Source: Rhodospirillales bacterium URHD0017
Lineage (GTDB): Bacteria > Pseudomonadota > Alphaproteobacteria > Reyranellales > Reyranellaceae
Direction of reading: 5' to 3'
Assembly: GCA_900110395.1 (NCBI GenBank)
Contig: FODP01000018.1
Location: forward strand, 62,255 to 126,254
DNA: 64,000 nucleotides
This document shows, one piece after another, positions 42,351-51,038 of the stretch; the stretch's first letter is position 1, and every line of letters begins with the position of its first letter. The position numbers and the translations under genes were made by a program. The notes below the pieces were generated by a model, which saw only the letters and a program-made list of their open reading frames with translations, ran no database searches and was not told the origin of the DNA.

Positions 42351-42428
42351 GCTGGGGCGCGCGACTCCAGTCGCGCGTCTTCGTCGAGGCAAGACATGAT
42401 CGCGCCACTGGAGTGGCGCGCCCCCAGC
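42351..42428. repeat. Intergenic repeat family C, copy 2
   Basis: Begins GCTGGGGCGCGCGACTCCAG and ends CTGGAGTGGCGCGCCCCCAGC, with an extra internal CGCGACTCCAGTCGCG palindrome. Same architecture as 19254-19326. It fills the gap between convergent monooxygenase and SGNH genes. Confidence 0.8.
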
Positions 42429-43741
42429 TACTTCGCCCGTCCCGTAATCATCCCGAGGTCGATGGCGTTGGCCATGGCGGCGTAGCCGGCGCGGTTGGGA
42501 TGCAGCTTGTCGCCCGGTCCGCCGGTCGACGAGTTGGGCTGGAACTCGACCTTCACCTCGCCGGTGGCGGGATCGAGGGTCGCCTTCTCGAAGTCGATGA
42601 CACCGTCGAAGATCTTTGCGTTGCGCAGGAATTCGTTCAGCGCCTTGCGCTTGGCCTCGACCTCGGCGCGGCCGTGGGTCGGTGTGCTGTTGAGCGCCGG
42701 CGTCAGCGTGGCGGCAAAGATCTTTACGCCCGGGATCTTCTGGCGCAGCGCGAGGACGCCCTTGTTGTAGCCCTCCATGACCGCCTCGGCGCTGGTGTTG
42801 GCTGCGCCGAAGTCGTTGATGCCCTCCAGCCAGATCACGGTCTTCACGCCGGGCAGGCTCGTGATGTCGCGCTCGAGCCGCGTCAGCGCGCCCGGACCGC
42901 CGCCGATCGGCTGGGTCGCGTAGTCGTCGGGCCCGACCACGCGGTTGCCGCCGATCCCCTGGTTGACGACGACGAAGGCATCGCCATGGGCGGCATGCAG
43001 GCGCCGCGACAGCACGTCCGGCCAGCGATCGTCGCCGTTGATGGTGGTGCCTGTACCGTCGGTGATGGAATCGCCGAAGGCCACGATGACCTCGGCCTTC
43101 GCCGGCAGGTTCATGTCGACTTCGTCGAGGAAGTACCAGGAGGTCGTGGAATAGGGGAATGCGCCCTCGCCCTCGTCCTTGGCTCGCGAGCCGGAGCCGG
43201 GCGCCGTCACGTAGGACGTCTGCAGCGCCTTGGCATGCCAGGTCATCGGGCCGCTCTCACCCACGACCTGGAAGCTGACGGCAAGCTTCAGTCCCCTGAG
43301 CATCGGGCTGGGCGGCGTCGTCACGAACGGCAGCGCCACCGCGTCGCTCACCACGCTCTGGCCCGGCGGCACCGTCACGCTCTTCTTGCCGCCGAACAGC
43401 ACCGGCTGGTTGGTGCCTTTGAGGACCGACGCACCGCTTTCCTGCAGGCCGACGAAGGCGTCGGCGAAGGTGACGGGCTTGGCGCCGAAGGCGTTCGACA
43501 GGCGGATGCGTGTCTGCGGTCCCCAGGCGTCGGGCTTCACGATCAGGCGGAAGGTCTGGTCGCGCGCGCCCTGGTCGGGCGTCGGGAAGGCGAACTTCAG
43601 CTCCGGTTGCGCCGTCGGATTGCCGACCGGGTAGGGACCGTGTGCCGAGGCGGTCCAGGTCGCCGCCCACTCGGCATTGGCCTCGCCCGCCAGCACCAGG
43701 GACGCACACAGCATCGTCAACAGCGCGATCAGCCGTCTCAT
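42428..43741 (-). CDS. Secreted SGNH/GDSL hydrolase
   Basis: 437 aa. Signal peptide up to about residue 23 (LVLAGEANA-EW). A beta-rich N-terminal domain precedes the hydrolase core: IVAFGDSITDGTG with Ser near 225, VNQGIGGNR (Gly), WLEGINDFG (Asn) and DKLHPNRAGY (Asp/His). Likely an esterase on carbohydrates or lipids in the periplasm or outside. Confidence 0.9.
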   Translation of the reverse strand: MRRLIALLTMLCASLVLAGEANAEWAATWTASAHGPYPVGNPTAQPELKFAFPTPDQGARDQTFRLIVKPDAWGPQTRIRLSNAFGAKPVTFADAFVGLQESGASVLKGTNQPVLFGGKKSVTVPPGQSVVSDAVALPFVTTPPSPMLRGLKLAVSFQVVGESGPMTWHAKALQTSYVTAPGSGSRAKDEGEGAFPYSTTSWYFLDEVDMNLPAKAEVIVAFGDSITDGTGTTINGDDRWPDVLSRRLHAAHGDAFVVVNQGIGGNRVVGPDDYATQPIGGGPGALTRLERDITSLPGVKTVIWLEGINDFGAANTSAEAVMEGYNKGVLALRQKIPGVKIFAATLTPALNSTPTHGRAEVEAKRKALNEFLRNAKIFDGVIDFEKATLDPATGEVKVEFQPNSSTGGPGDKLHPNRAGYAAMANAIDLGMITGRAK

Positions 43742-43821
43742 CGTTTCCTCCGTATCTCCTTGTGATTGCGGCCAGTCTGACGGCGATGGCGATCGATTGG
43801 CAAGCAGGCTAGCGTCGCCGC

Positions 43822-44664
43822 ATGACTTTCGAGATCACCGTCGCCAGCGCCGACGACGTTCAGCGCATGGCCCGCTGGGCCGCCGACGAAGGCTGGAACC
43901 CAGGCAATACCGACGCCTACGCCTTCCACGCCGCCGATCCCGGCGCTTTCCTGATCGGCCGGCTCGACGGCGAGCCGGTCACCTGCATCTCGGTGGTGAA
44001 ATACGGCCAAGGCTTCGGCTTCCTCGGCTTCTACATCGCCCGGCCGGCAGCGCGCGGAAAGGGCTACGGCCTCAAGACCTGGGACGCCGGCATGGTGCGG
44101 ATGGCCGGCCGCAATGTCGGGCTCGACGGCGTGCCCGCCCAGCAGGCGAACTATCGCAAGTCGGGCTTCCGGTTGGCCTGGAACAACATCCGCTACGAAG
44201 GCCCGCCGCCCGTCGGCAAGGCGCCGGCCGGCGTCAGCCTGTTCGACGCGCGCAGCGTGCCGTTCGACCGGCTCGCCGCTTTCGACCGTCGGTTCTTCTC
44301 CGAGGCGCGGGATAGTTTCCTGGCGGCGTGGATCACATTGCCCGAGCGCTCGGCCATGGTGGCGCTCCGCGACGGCAAGCTTGCGGGTCTCGCGGTCATG
44401 CGCTCGTGCCAGACGACGTCGCGCGTCGGACCGCTGTTTGCCGACTCGCCGGATATCGCCACCGCGTTGGTCTCGGCGCTGGCGACGAAGATGGATGCCA
44501 GGGCGGTGGCGATCGACGTGCCGGACATCAACAAGCCGGGCGTCGCGCTGGTCGAGTCAGCCGGCATGAAGCCATCGTTCGAGACCGCGCGCATGTATAC
44601 CGGCGCCAATCCCGACCTCGACTATGCCGGCCTGTTCGGTGTGACCAGCTTCGAGCTCGGCTGA
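43822..44664 (+). CDS. GNAT acetyltransferase with C-terminal YitH-type domain
   Basis: 280 aa. EITVASADDVQRMARWAADEGWNPG starts the N-terminal GNAT domain; FLGFYIARPAARGKGYGLKTWDAGM holds the acetyl-CoA loop (RGKGYG). The second half (DRRFFSEARDSFLAAWITLPERSAMVALRDGKLAGLAVMRSC) is a second acetyltransferase-like domain (PF18014-type). Acceptor unknown. Confidence 0.87.
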   Translation: MTFEITVASADDVQRMARWAADEGWNPGNTDAYAFHAADPGAFLIGRLDGEPVTCISVVKYGQGFGFLGFYIARPAARGKGYGLKTWDAGMVRMAGRNVGLDGVPAQQANYRKSGFRLAWNNIRYEGPPPVGKAPAGVSLFDARSVPFDRLAAFDRRFFSEARDSFLAAWITLPERSAMVALRDGKLAGLAVMRSCQTTSRVGPLFADSPDIATALVSALATKMDARAVAIDVPDINKPGVALVESAGMKPSFETARMYTGANPDLDYAGLFGVTSFELG

Positions 44665-44667
44665 ACC

Positions 44668-45549
44668 TCAGCGTTCTCTTTTCGGCACCAGGGCCAGCCA
44701 CAGCGCCACGACCGTCGAGCCGATGGCGATCGTCTGCAGTGTCGACAGCGGTTCGTTGAGCAGCAGCACGCCGCTCACGATGGCCACGATCGGAATGGCA
44801 ATCGAGGAGAGAGCGGCGACCTGCGCCGGCAACAGCTTCACCAGGGCGAACCAGGTCGCCGTGCCCAGCGCCATGGGAATGGCGCCGGTGTAGATCGTGG
44901 CGGTGAGCGCCTTGGCGGATGGCCAGTGGTCGGGAACGCCATCGATCACCAGCGCCCCCAGCAGGACTGGCGGCAGGCTGATGACGATCTGCCAGAAGGT
45001 GAGCGACAGGCCCATGCCGGGCCACGCCGTGCGCTTGACGATGAAGGTGCCGACGGCCCAGCAGAAGCCCGCGAACAGGCCCCAGAACAGGCCGGCCGGC
45101 GCCCGCTCGTAGCTCGCGAAATTGGGCAGCATCAGCGCCAGCACCGCCGCCGCGCCGATCAGGATGGCGGCGAGCAGGCGACCCGTCAGGCGCTGGCCAA
45201 AAGCCACGAAGCCGATCAGCGCCACCCACAGGGGCATGGTGTAGGACAGCACCGAGGCATGGCCCGACGGGATGTAGAGCACCGCGAGCGACGTCGCGAT
45301 GTTCCATACGAGGATGTTCATCGCCGACGCCGCGATCAAGGCGGGCCATTTGCCCTTGGGAACGGCGAAGCTCTCGCGACGCACCACCAGGATAGCCGTC
45401 AGCAGGATAAAGGCGGTGACCATGGTGATGCTGCGGAAGGTCAGCACCGGCAATTCGTCGAGCGCGATCTTGAACAGCGGCCAGTTGGTGCCCCAAACGG
45501 CGGTCAGCAGGGCCAGCAGCGCCAGCACCTTGGGCGAGACGCGGTCCAC
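44668..45549 (-). CDS. EamA/DMT family transporter
   Basis: 293 aa, ten hydrophobic segments in two EamA repeats. LLALLTAVWGTNWPLFKIALDELPVLTFRSI is the first repeat signature; the second is WPGMGLSLTFWQIVISLPPVLLG. Probably exports a metabolite. It lies 10 nt after the DUF4864 gene stop and is likely co-transcribed with it. Confidence 0.88.
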   Translation of the reverse strand: MDRVSPKVLALLALLTAVWGTNWPLFKIALDELPVLTFRSITMVTAFILLTAILVVRRESFAVPKGKWPALIAASAMNILVWNIATSLAVLYIPSGHASVLSYTMPLWVALIGFVAFGQRLTGRLLAAILIGAAAVLALMLPNFASYERAPAGLFWGLFAGFCWAVGTFIVKRTAWPGMGLSLTFWQIVISLPPVLLGALVIDGVPDHWPSAKALTATIYTGAIPMALGTATWFALVKLLPAQVAALSSIAIPIVAIVSGVLLLNEPLSTLQTIAIGSTVVALWLALVPKRER

Positions 45550-45559
45550 GACTTTTAGA

Positions 45560-46018
45560 TCAGGCCTGGCGTTCTTCCGGCGCCTGCAGGAAGCAGCCGT
45601 TGATGCGCCACGTGCCGTCGGGCAGCTGCATCATTGGATAGAAGGCCGTGACCGGCCGCCCGTCGGGCCCGACGACATGGACCTTCTGCGTGACCTGGCC
45701 ATGCAGGGTCACGATCTCGCGGAAGTCGAACACGCGCGGGCGAAAGACCGGCTGATAGCCCTGCCGGACCATGTCCATGAACACCTCGGACGTGCCGAAC
45801 ATGCCGCGGATCGAGGGCGAGGCGTAGCCGAAGGCGCCCTCGCCATCGTCGCGCCGGAAGGCGTCGACCTGGCCCTGGATGGCCTCGCGGATGGCCGATC
45901 GGTCGGCCGCCGACAGGTCCTGCCCAAGCACCGGCGCGGCGAGGCCGAGGATCAGCCCGATCAAAGCGAGAAGGGAAAAGGCCGTCGCTGGCCTGGTGGC
46001 GAGCATCGCCCGGTGCAC
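45560..46018 (-). CDS. DUF4864 secreted protein
   Basis: 152 aa. Signal peptide (about residues 1-33, ending VLGQ). The body has AIREAIQGQVDAFRRDDGEGAFGYASPSIRGMFGTSEVFMDMVRQGYQPVFRPR, the DUF4864 pattern, ending DGTWRINGCFLQ. NTF2-like fold expected; function unknown. It is the last protein gene before tRNA-Arg on the dense side. Confidence 0.85.
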   Translation of the reverse strand: MHRAMLATRPATAFSLLALIGLILGLAAPVLGQDLSAADRSAIREAIQGQVDAFRRDDGEGAFGYASPSIRGMFGTSEVFMDMVRQGYQPVFRPRVFDFREIVTLHGQVTQKVHVVGPDGRPVTAFYPMMQLPDGTWRINGCFLQAPEERQA

Positions 46019-46223
46019 CCGAAAATTCAGAAGGCCGTCATGCTACTGGAAAGCCCGGAACAGGTCCAAGACGGCGATTTCCGAGCCGCGAGAAGGGTTT
46101 GCGCCCACTTTTTTGAAGGCCTGCGGCGGCGTCGCACAGCCGTCTCGCGGCTTGCATCCGCGGGCCGGTTTCACTAGGGTGCGCCCCTCTTCGCCGGACC
46201 CCTCGACGAGGCCGTCCGGCTAC

Positions 46224-46300
46224 GCGCCCGTAGCTCAACTGGATAGAGCATCTGACTACGGATCAGAAGGTTAGGAGTTCGAATCTCTTCGGGCGCGCCA
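46224..46300 (+). tRNA. tRNA-Arg (anticodon ACG)
   Basis: 77 nt including an encoded CCA. Acceptor GCGCCCG/CGGGCGC, D-arm GCTCAACTGGATAGAGC, anticodon stem TCTGA/TCAGA with loop CTACGGA (anticodon 46258-46260), variable AGGTT, T-arm AGGAGTTCGAATCTCTT. Discriminator G. Gene density drops just downstream. No second copy of its 3' end is visible in the window. Confidence 0.97.
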
Positions 46301-46355
46301 TTCTTGCAAGCTCTGGTCTCAAGCTGGCCAACGTTTTAGGCCTGCACTGCTGCGA

Positions 46356-46676
46356 TCACAGAAAGTCGCACGCGTTGAGACGTGCGACTCGCGCACTCCG
46401 CCCTGCCGTGCTTGCTGGCCACTCGGCGCCAGTCTTGGCGGAGCATAGTCCGCCTTCGAAGGGATGCGGGAAGCCCTTGGCGAATATGAGGTAATTGCGA
46501 ACATGATTACGGCCGAACCGGCCTGCAGGCTTGCGGAAGACGGTCTCGAGGTCGGCCGCCGTAGGAGGCCTTGATAGATCGACCACCGGATCAATGTAGG
46601 CAGATGCAGCCATGGTCAGCTTCGTTGATTGACCGAATGACGCCACCCCGTAGAGCACGCGGGATCGGTCACTCAT
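46356..46676 (-). CDS. Hypothetical protein
   Basis: 106 aa frame with a reasonably natural composition (LYGVASFGQSTKLTMAASAYIDPVVDLSRPPTAADLETVF). No domain, signal or good ribosome site is recognised. It lies in the sparse region after tRNA-Arg and could be a short native gene or a fragment. Confidence 0.3.
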   Translation of the reverse strand: MSDRSRVLYGVASFGQSTKLTMAASAYIDPVVDLSRPPTAADLETVFRKPAGRFGRNHVRNYLIFAKGFPHPFEGGLCSAKTGAEWPASTAGRSARVARLNACDFL

Positions 46677-47089
46677 GCTCGCTCAACTCAAGACTTGCGC
46701 CGGCAGGTAAAGAATGGAAGAGGAAATTTATGAGGGCCGTGGAGTCGGATACCGTAGGATAGAATTCGGTTGGCCATCGAGGCGCTCCGGTCCACTTCAA
46801 CGAACGACGCGCCGATGGCAGCGGGCGAGGAGAACAGTTCTTGCGGTTGTTCTAGGTGTTGACTAACGCCGCTGGTGTCAGCAAGAAATTCCCAAGAAAC
46901 AAACAAGGTCTCCGACAAGTCTTTGTTTGCCTCCGATGGGTTTTCCTGGCTGATGCAGTCTGGACGGACTGCAGCCTGCTGGTGACGACATCAAGTTCCT
47001 TGACGTCATGCTAAAAAAAATCCACCGCCACTACAAAGCGCACGAAGTCATATCGTGGCAGAACGCGCGTGCCAATGGTGCCGGAATCC
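46677..47089. other. Non-coding stretch
   Basis: A relatively AT-rich 413 bp between the hypothetical frame and the DUF6519-like pseudogene. No recognisable gene, repeat or RNA seen. Confidence 0.5.
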
Positions 47090-47839
47090 TTACCTTCTCC
47101 GGGCAGGTATGGGGCCGGCGCCGGGTAGTTGCAGGCGACATTCCCTGTTGAGCGTCAGTGTCTTGCCGTCCCAGTCAACGACGCGCAGCGGAGCGTAGTG
47201 GTGAGTGATGCCGTCGGGAAGCTTGGCAAGCGGCCGCTTCTCGGCACTGCCCGGCACCGGCTCGTATGGCCACTCGACGTTCCCGGTGGCGACCCGAGCC
47301 GGTATGAGCCAGTAGTCGCCCGTCCGGTATACCGGGTTGTTCGGGCCGACGAATTGTATCTCGACGCTATCTTCGAGCTCCATTCAGCCTTTTTGGTCGT
47401 CTGCTGCCGGGGGTGGGATCGGTACCGCGTTGTCAGGGCCTATCGTCAGGCCGCCGGCGGCCGGATCACCCGGGCGATGGTCCCAGCGCCGCAGCAACGG
47501 ATGCCTCGAGCTGTCCTTGCCGAAGTCGGTCGGGACGTTGTCCGACAGGATGACGCGCCGGCTGGCTCGATGAATGGACTGAACACGGAGGAGAGGGTCG
47601 GCGTGATTGGCGAGGACCGAGCTGTCGTCCTGAAGTTCATCCAGATCCCCTTCGGCGAGGCCGAAGCGCTCGTCGCGGCCAAGCGTTTCGAGGACGAGCG
47701 TGCTGCCGCTGGCGCTGGCGACGGGGAAGACGACGGCTCCGTTCTCGCGCGGGCCGGATACCGGTTGATTCGCATTTCGGCCGAAAAAGCGCGCCTCGTG
47801 GGCGAGCGTTCTCGTACCGGCAAACCCAATCGGGCCAGA
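47090..47839 (-). pseudogene. DUF6519-like protein fragment interrupted by an in-frame TGA
   Basis: One minus-strand frame reads from about 47839 to 47090 with a single TGA at 47384-47386. Before it: RVILSDNVPTDFG, HPLLRRWDHRPGDPAGGL. After it: LEDSVEIQF..NPVYRTGDYWLIPARVATGNVEWP and ITHHYAPLRVVDWDG. 'YRTGDYWLIPAR' is a hallmark of DUF6519 proteins. The N-terminal part is missing, so this is a C-terminal remnant with a nonsense mutation; the last 97 aa alone begin with ATG. Confidence 0.7.
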
Positions 47840-47944
47840 TCACCCAAGGTCGTCAGCGAGCTGATGATGAAGGCTCGACGCCTGACGTCGGGTCCGCCGG
47901 GCTGCTTCGGCCGCTCGGGTGGCTTGGGCGCCCGCGCGTCCGAG

Positions 47945-48455
47945 CCGTTAACGTTGGCGCGCTGGTCGGCCGGCCGGGCGAAGCGCGTGAGATTGAAGGC
48001 GGTGTTGATCAGGCCGACATGAGAGAAAGCCTGGGGGAAGTTGCCGATCAACCGGCCGCCCGACGTGTCGTATTCTTCGGCGAGTAGCCCGAGATCGTTG
48101 CGGATCGCGAGCAGACGCTTGAACAGCTTCTCGGCATCGTCGCGGCGTCCGACCGAGGCATAGGCGTCGGCCAGCCAGAAGCTGCACGCCAGGAAGGCAC
48201 CTTCGCCTCGCTTCAGGCCGTCATCAGCGTGATGGGTGTTGTAGCGCCGCAGGAAACCGACGACGAGGAGATCGCGCGATCGCCGCCAGCGTTCCGACGA
48301 AACGCGGATCGTGGCAGTCGATGAAGCCGACCTGCGCCAGCAGCAGCAGGCTCGTATCGAGCAGCGTGTCGTCATAGGCCGCCCGGAAGGTGTTGCGCTT
48401 TTCGTCAAAGCCTCGACTGCAGACGTCGGCGTGGATCTCCGTGCGGATGGCACCA
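47945..48455 (-). pseudogene. C-terminal fragment of a GH15 glucoamylase/trehalase-like gene, frameshifted
   Basis: Reading minus: RTEIHADVCSRGFDEKRNTF, AAYDDTLLDTSLLLLAQVGF, GTLAAIAR, then a frame change near 48275 into RDLLVVGFLRRYNT, GEGAFLACSFWLADAYASVG, LLAEEYDTSGGRLIGNFPQA, FSHVGLINTAFNLTRFARP. These are the C-terminal blocks of the glycoside hydrolase 15 barrel. The matching N-terminal block is at 50507-50686; the middle of about 370 aa is absent. Confidence 0.8.
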
Positions 48456-48503
48456 CATTGCCGGTCGACTGCTTGCCAGTTCAGTTAACGCTGGCGAGCG
48501 AGA

Positions 48504-48728
48504 GTGCCTTATTGGTGGCGACTGGTGAGCCGCCTTACCGGGACGTCAGGCGAAGATTTGGGCGCAATCATGGTGCGCGAAGGACTGGCTTGGGCGTTCG
48601 TTCGGTATAGCTCGGATTATGTTTGCCAAGAGGCCAAGGCGAAGACTGATCGGCTTGGCGTGCATGCGCATGACTGTCTGCCGGCGTGGGAGTGGCGGGC
48701 ACAGCATCCGGCAACCAGTGGTCGCTAA
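48504..48728 (+). pseudogene. C-terminal fragment of an SNase-like thermonuclease (copy 1)
   Basis: SGEDLGAIMVREGLAWAFVR, YSSDYVCQEAKAKTDRLGVH, AHDCLPAWEWRAQHP match the end of secreted SNase-like nucleases (the VREGLAWA...Y....A....GLW block). The catalytic Arg/Glu N-terminal half is missing. Related remnants lie at 53062 and 59890. Confidence 0.65.
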
Positions 48729-48992
48729 GACCTGGGAGCAGGCGCACTCGATCGATGGATCCTGTTCGGCCTCCGCCGAGCGGCGAGCGGGCTCTTGCAA
48801 CCGAGGGATCCGGCATCGGCCCCCAACCCTTTGGGGGTACTCCCGTAATTCTGGCTGGCGCCTGTACGCGGGTCGTCCGCCGGCTTTTCCGCGCGCCATC
48901 GGCATTCTATGCGCTTCACACCGATCAGCATGTCGTCGCGGCGAAGGAAAGTCGTCAGGTAGAACGTGCGTTTGAAGTGCAAGGTCATGAGG

Positions 48993-49322
48993 ATGACGAA
49001 CTTAGCCGACGGCGCGCCTAAAGAAGTTCTCTTCGACATGGGGATATCGCGGCGCCTGCTCAATTGCCTGGTGCGGGCCGATCGCTGGCGCACGATCGGC
49101 GATATTCGATACAGGCCCGACGCAGAGCTGGGCCGCGAGCCGCAGATGGGACGTTCCACCATCGCCGAGCTGCGGACGTTCATTCGCTACGTGGCTGCCG
49201 ACGGTGCGGACCTCAGCTGGTGGGAGCGGTGCTGCTCGGGTCGAGCTGCGGTTGAAAGCATCGAGCCGAGCCCAGCAGGCATTGAGCCAGATCCAACGTG
49301 TGGTGGCTGTGTTCTGCAATAA
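48993..49322 (+). CDS. Stand-alone RNA polymerase alpha C-terminal-domain-like protein
   Basis: 109 aa. Residues 12-62 align with the alpha-CTD helix-hairpin-helix: LFDMGISRRLLNCLVRADRWRTIGD....DAELGREPQMGRSTIAELR against (E. coli) LTVRSANCL...IGDL...ELLKTPNLGKKSLTEIK. Counterparts of the DNA-contacting R265, N268 and C269 are R21, N24 and C25; K298 is Ser55. The RpoA N-terminal domain is absent. The C-terminal tail is Cys-rich (CC, CGGC). The start is ATG at 48993 with AAGG 8 nt upstream; ATG at 48987 is possible. It precedes an acyltransferase gene by 15 nt. May modulate transcription by binding DNA or regulators. Confidence 0.68.
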   Translation: MTNLADGAPKEVLFDMGISRRLLNCLVRADRWRTIGDIRYRPDAELGREPQMGRSTIAELRTFIRYVAADGADLSWWERCCSGRAAVESIEPSPAGIEPDPTCGGCVLQ

Positions 49323-49337
49323 AAGGGGGACAGATGC

Positions 49338-50510
49338 ATGCGCGCCCACGTCTATCCACTCGATGCGCTCCGGTTCTTCGCGGCGCTTAGCGTTATGGTC
49401 TTTCACCTGGGCTTCTACAGCTGGGCCTCGAAAGACTCCGTCGTCGGCCACATGCTCAACCACGCCACTGCGTTTCCAGCCGCGACGCCGTTCACGTCGT
49501 GGGGCTGGGTTGGCGTCGAGATTTTCTTCGTCATCTCCGGTTTCGTCATCGCCAACTCCGCCAACAACGTTTCACCCATTGCCTTCGCCAAAAGCCGCGT
49601 GTTGCGGCTCTATCCGGCAGTGTGGATCTGCGCATTTGTCACACTCGCCGCGTGGCTGCTCGCCGGTGGCGAGACTATGACGCATCTGGGCGGCGAGATG
49701 CTGCGCTCGCTGACACTCTGGATTTTCGGCCCCTGGGTGGACGGCGTCTATTGGTCGCTCGCGGTTGAACTTGTCTTCTACGCCATCATCTTCGCGCTCT
49801 TGTTGTTCGGCCGCTTCGACAAACTTTTCTGGGCCGCGTGGGCGCTGCTCGCGGTATCGGCGATATACCTCACCGCCTTCATCTTCAGCCCGGCGCTGTT
49901 TCATTCCTCGCTCGGCCGGCAGATCATCACGTACTCTGACGTGCTGCAGTTCCGCTACGGCGCATTTTTCGCGCTTGGCATCTGGATGTGGCTTTTCACC
50001 ATGAAAGCCGTGAAGCCCAGCGACTGGATCGGCATTGGTCTTGCTGTTGCGGTCGGCGTGTTGGAAATCGTCGGCCGCGCACACGATATGGCCGCCCACG
50101 AAGTGCAGCTGGGCTTGGCCGTTTCCGACAGCGTGCCGGCGCTCTTGTGGCTCGCCGCGGTCGCACCTATGTTCATCGTCGTCCGCACGCCCGAGCGCTT
50201 CGCGCCAAAAACCAAAGCCTGGCAGGACGCCTTCAAACACGCGGGCCAAATGACATACCCGCTCTACCTCACGCACTCCGTCGTCGGCGCGTTTCTGATC
50301 CGCGCCATGGTCGGCGCCGGCGTCAACGCGTGGGCCGCGCTGGCCATTGCCATCATCACTATGCTTTGCGTGGCGTACATTGTCGCCCGTTACGGCGAGC
50401 CCGCCTTGCGCAAAGCGCTTCGCGGCGCGTGGGAGCGTGCTGAAGGCAGCATCAAGAACGCCCGCGCTTTGGCGTTTCTGTTCAAGCCGGGTGGCCGCGC
50501 CGCCGCCTAA
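49338..50510 (+). CDS. Acyltransferase 3 family membrane protein
   Basis: 390 aa, about ten helices. YPLDALRFFAALSVMVFHLGFYSW carries the conserved R-F-x-A and His. GWVGVEIFFVISGFVIANSA and FAKSRVLRLYPAVWICA (R.....P) are core motifs, and MTYPLYLTHSVVGAFLIRAM ends the family. O-acyl transfer to a surface sugar is expected. AAAGGGGGA lies 7 nt before the ATG. It sits between the two GH15 fragments. Less closely related to the 19442 acyltransferase than typical paralogues, judged by eye. Confidence 0.88.
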   Translation: MRAHVYPLDALRFFAALSVMVFHLGFYSWASKDSVVGHMLNHATAFPAATPFTSWGWVGVEIFFVISGFVIANSANNVSPIAFAKSRVLRLYPAVWICAFVTLAAWLLAGGETMTHLGGEMLRSLTLWIFGPWVDGVYWSLAVELVFYAIIFALLLFGRFDKLFWAAWALLAVSAIYLTAFIFSPALFHSSLGRQIITYSDVLQFRYGAFFALGIWMWLFTMKAVKPSDWIGIGLAVAVGVLEIVGRAHDMAAHEVQLGLAVSDSVPALLWLAAVAPMFIVVRTPERFAPKTKAWQDAFKHAGQMTYPLYLTHSVVGAFLIRAMVGAGVNAWAALAIAIITMLCVAYIVARYGEPALRKALRGAWERAEGSIKNARALAFLFKPGGRAAA

Positions 50511-50686
50511 GGCGCCGGTGGGCGGACCTCGATGGCGTCGTCGGAGGGGGCGATCAGCCAGCGACCGTTGGACGGCTTCCCGATCAGCGCGGCAAAGCAG
50601 GCGTCGGAGTCGAAGCGTGGCCAGCACAGCCAGTCGATCGACCCGTCGCGGCCGACCAGTGCCGCGGTCTGGCAATCGCCGATCGC
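50507..50686 (-). pseudogene. N-terminal fragment of the GH15 glucoamylase/trehalase-like gene
   Basis: Reading minus: AIGDCQTAALVGRDGSIDWL, CWPRFDSDACFAALIGKPSN, GRWLIAPSDDAIEVRPP. This is the highly conserved N-terminus of GH15 proteins (I.DC.TAALV..DGSIDWLC.PRFDS...FAALLG). It stops at a TAG inside the acyltransferase stop codon, so the break point is right at 50510. The orientation matches the C-terminal piece at 47945-48455. Confidence 0.8.
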
Positions 50687-51038
50687 GTTGCACCCGCCTG
50701 ATGAGCGGCGAGAACGAGGTTCCGGCGCCCGGCGGCCTGACATGATGTTGGCCGATGAGACGGTGACTGGCCGGGTCCGGCGTGCGAGCGATCCGTGAAG
50801 CGTCCGCAACGCTTGCCATGAGCTTGCCGCCAACACGGGCGCGCCTCCTACGGGACGAAATGGTGTGCTGCCGCATGCATGCCGGGATCCGCGATCAGGC
50901 CGAGTTGATCAGCAGGACTGGGCGGATGCGATGGCGTGGGCATCGAAGTCAACGCACCGGAATTCACGCAGTTGTGTCCCCAGGGTGTCCCCCAAAAGAC
51001 GCCGCCAGAGGTTTCTTGCTGTCAAATGCTGATTTTAT
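50687..51038. other. Non-coding stretch before the tRNA fragment
   Basis: No gene recognised. Near 50975-51000 it contains GTGTCCCCAGGGTGTCCCCC, a type of sequence often met near the ends of integrase genes beside tRNA sites, but no integrase frame can be read. Confidence 0.4.

Noticed and set aside
166..42428. Repeated palindromes considered as a CRISPR array
   Set aside because: Copies are kilobases apart, have no regular spacers and no cas genes are present.
46224..46300. tRNA-Arg as an integration site with duplicated 3' end
   Set aside because: The tRNA is intact and no second copy of its 3' end was found in the window, so no direct repeat supports integration here.
47129..48022. 297-codon plus-strand open frame
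   Set aside because: Antisense to the DUF6519-like and GH15 remnants, whose minus-strand translations carry clear family motifs.
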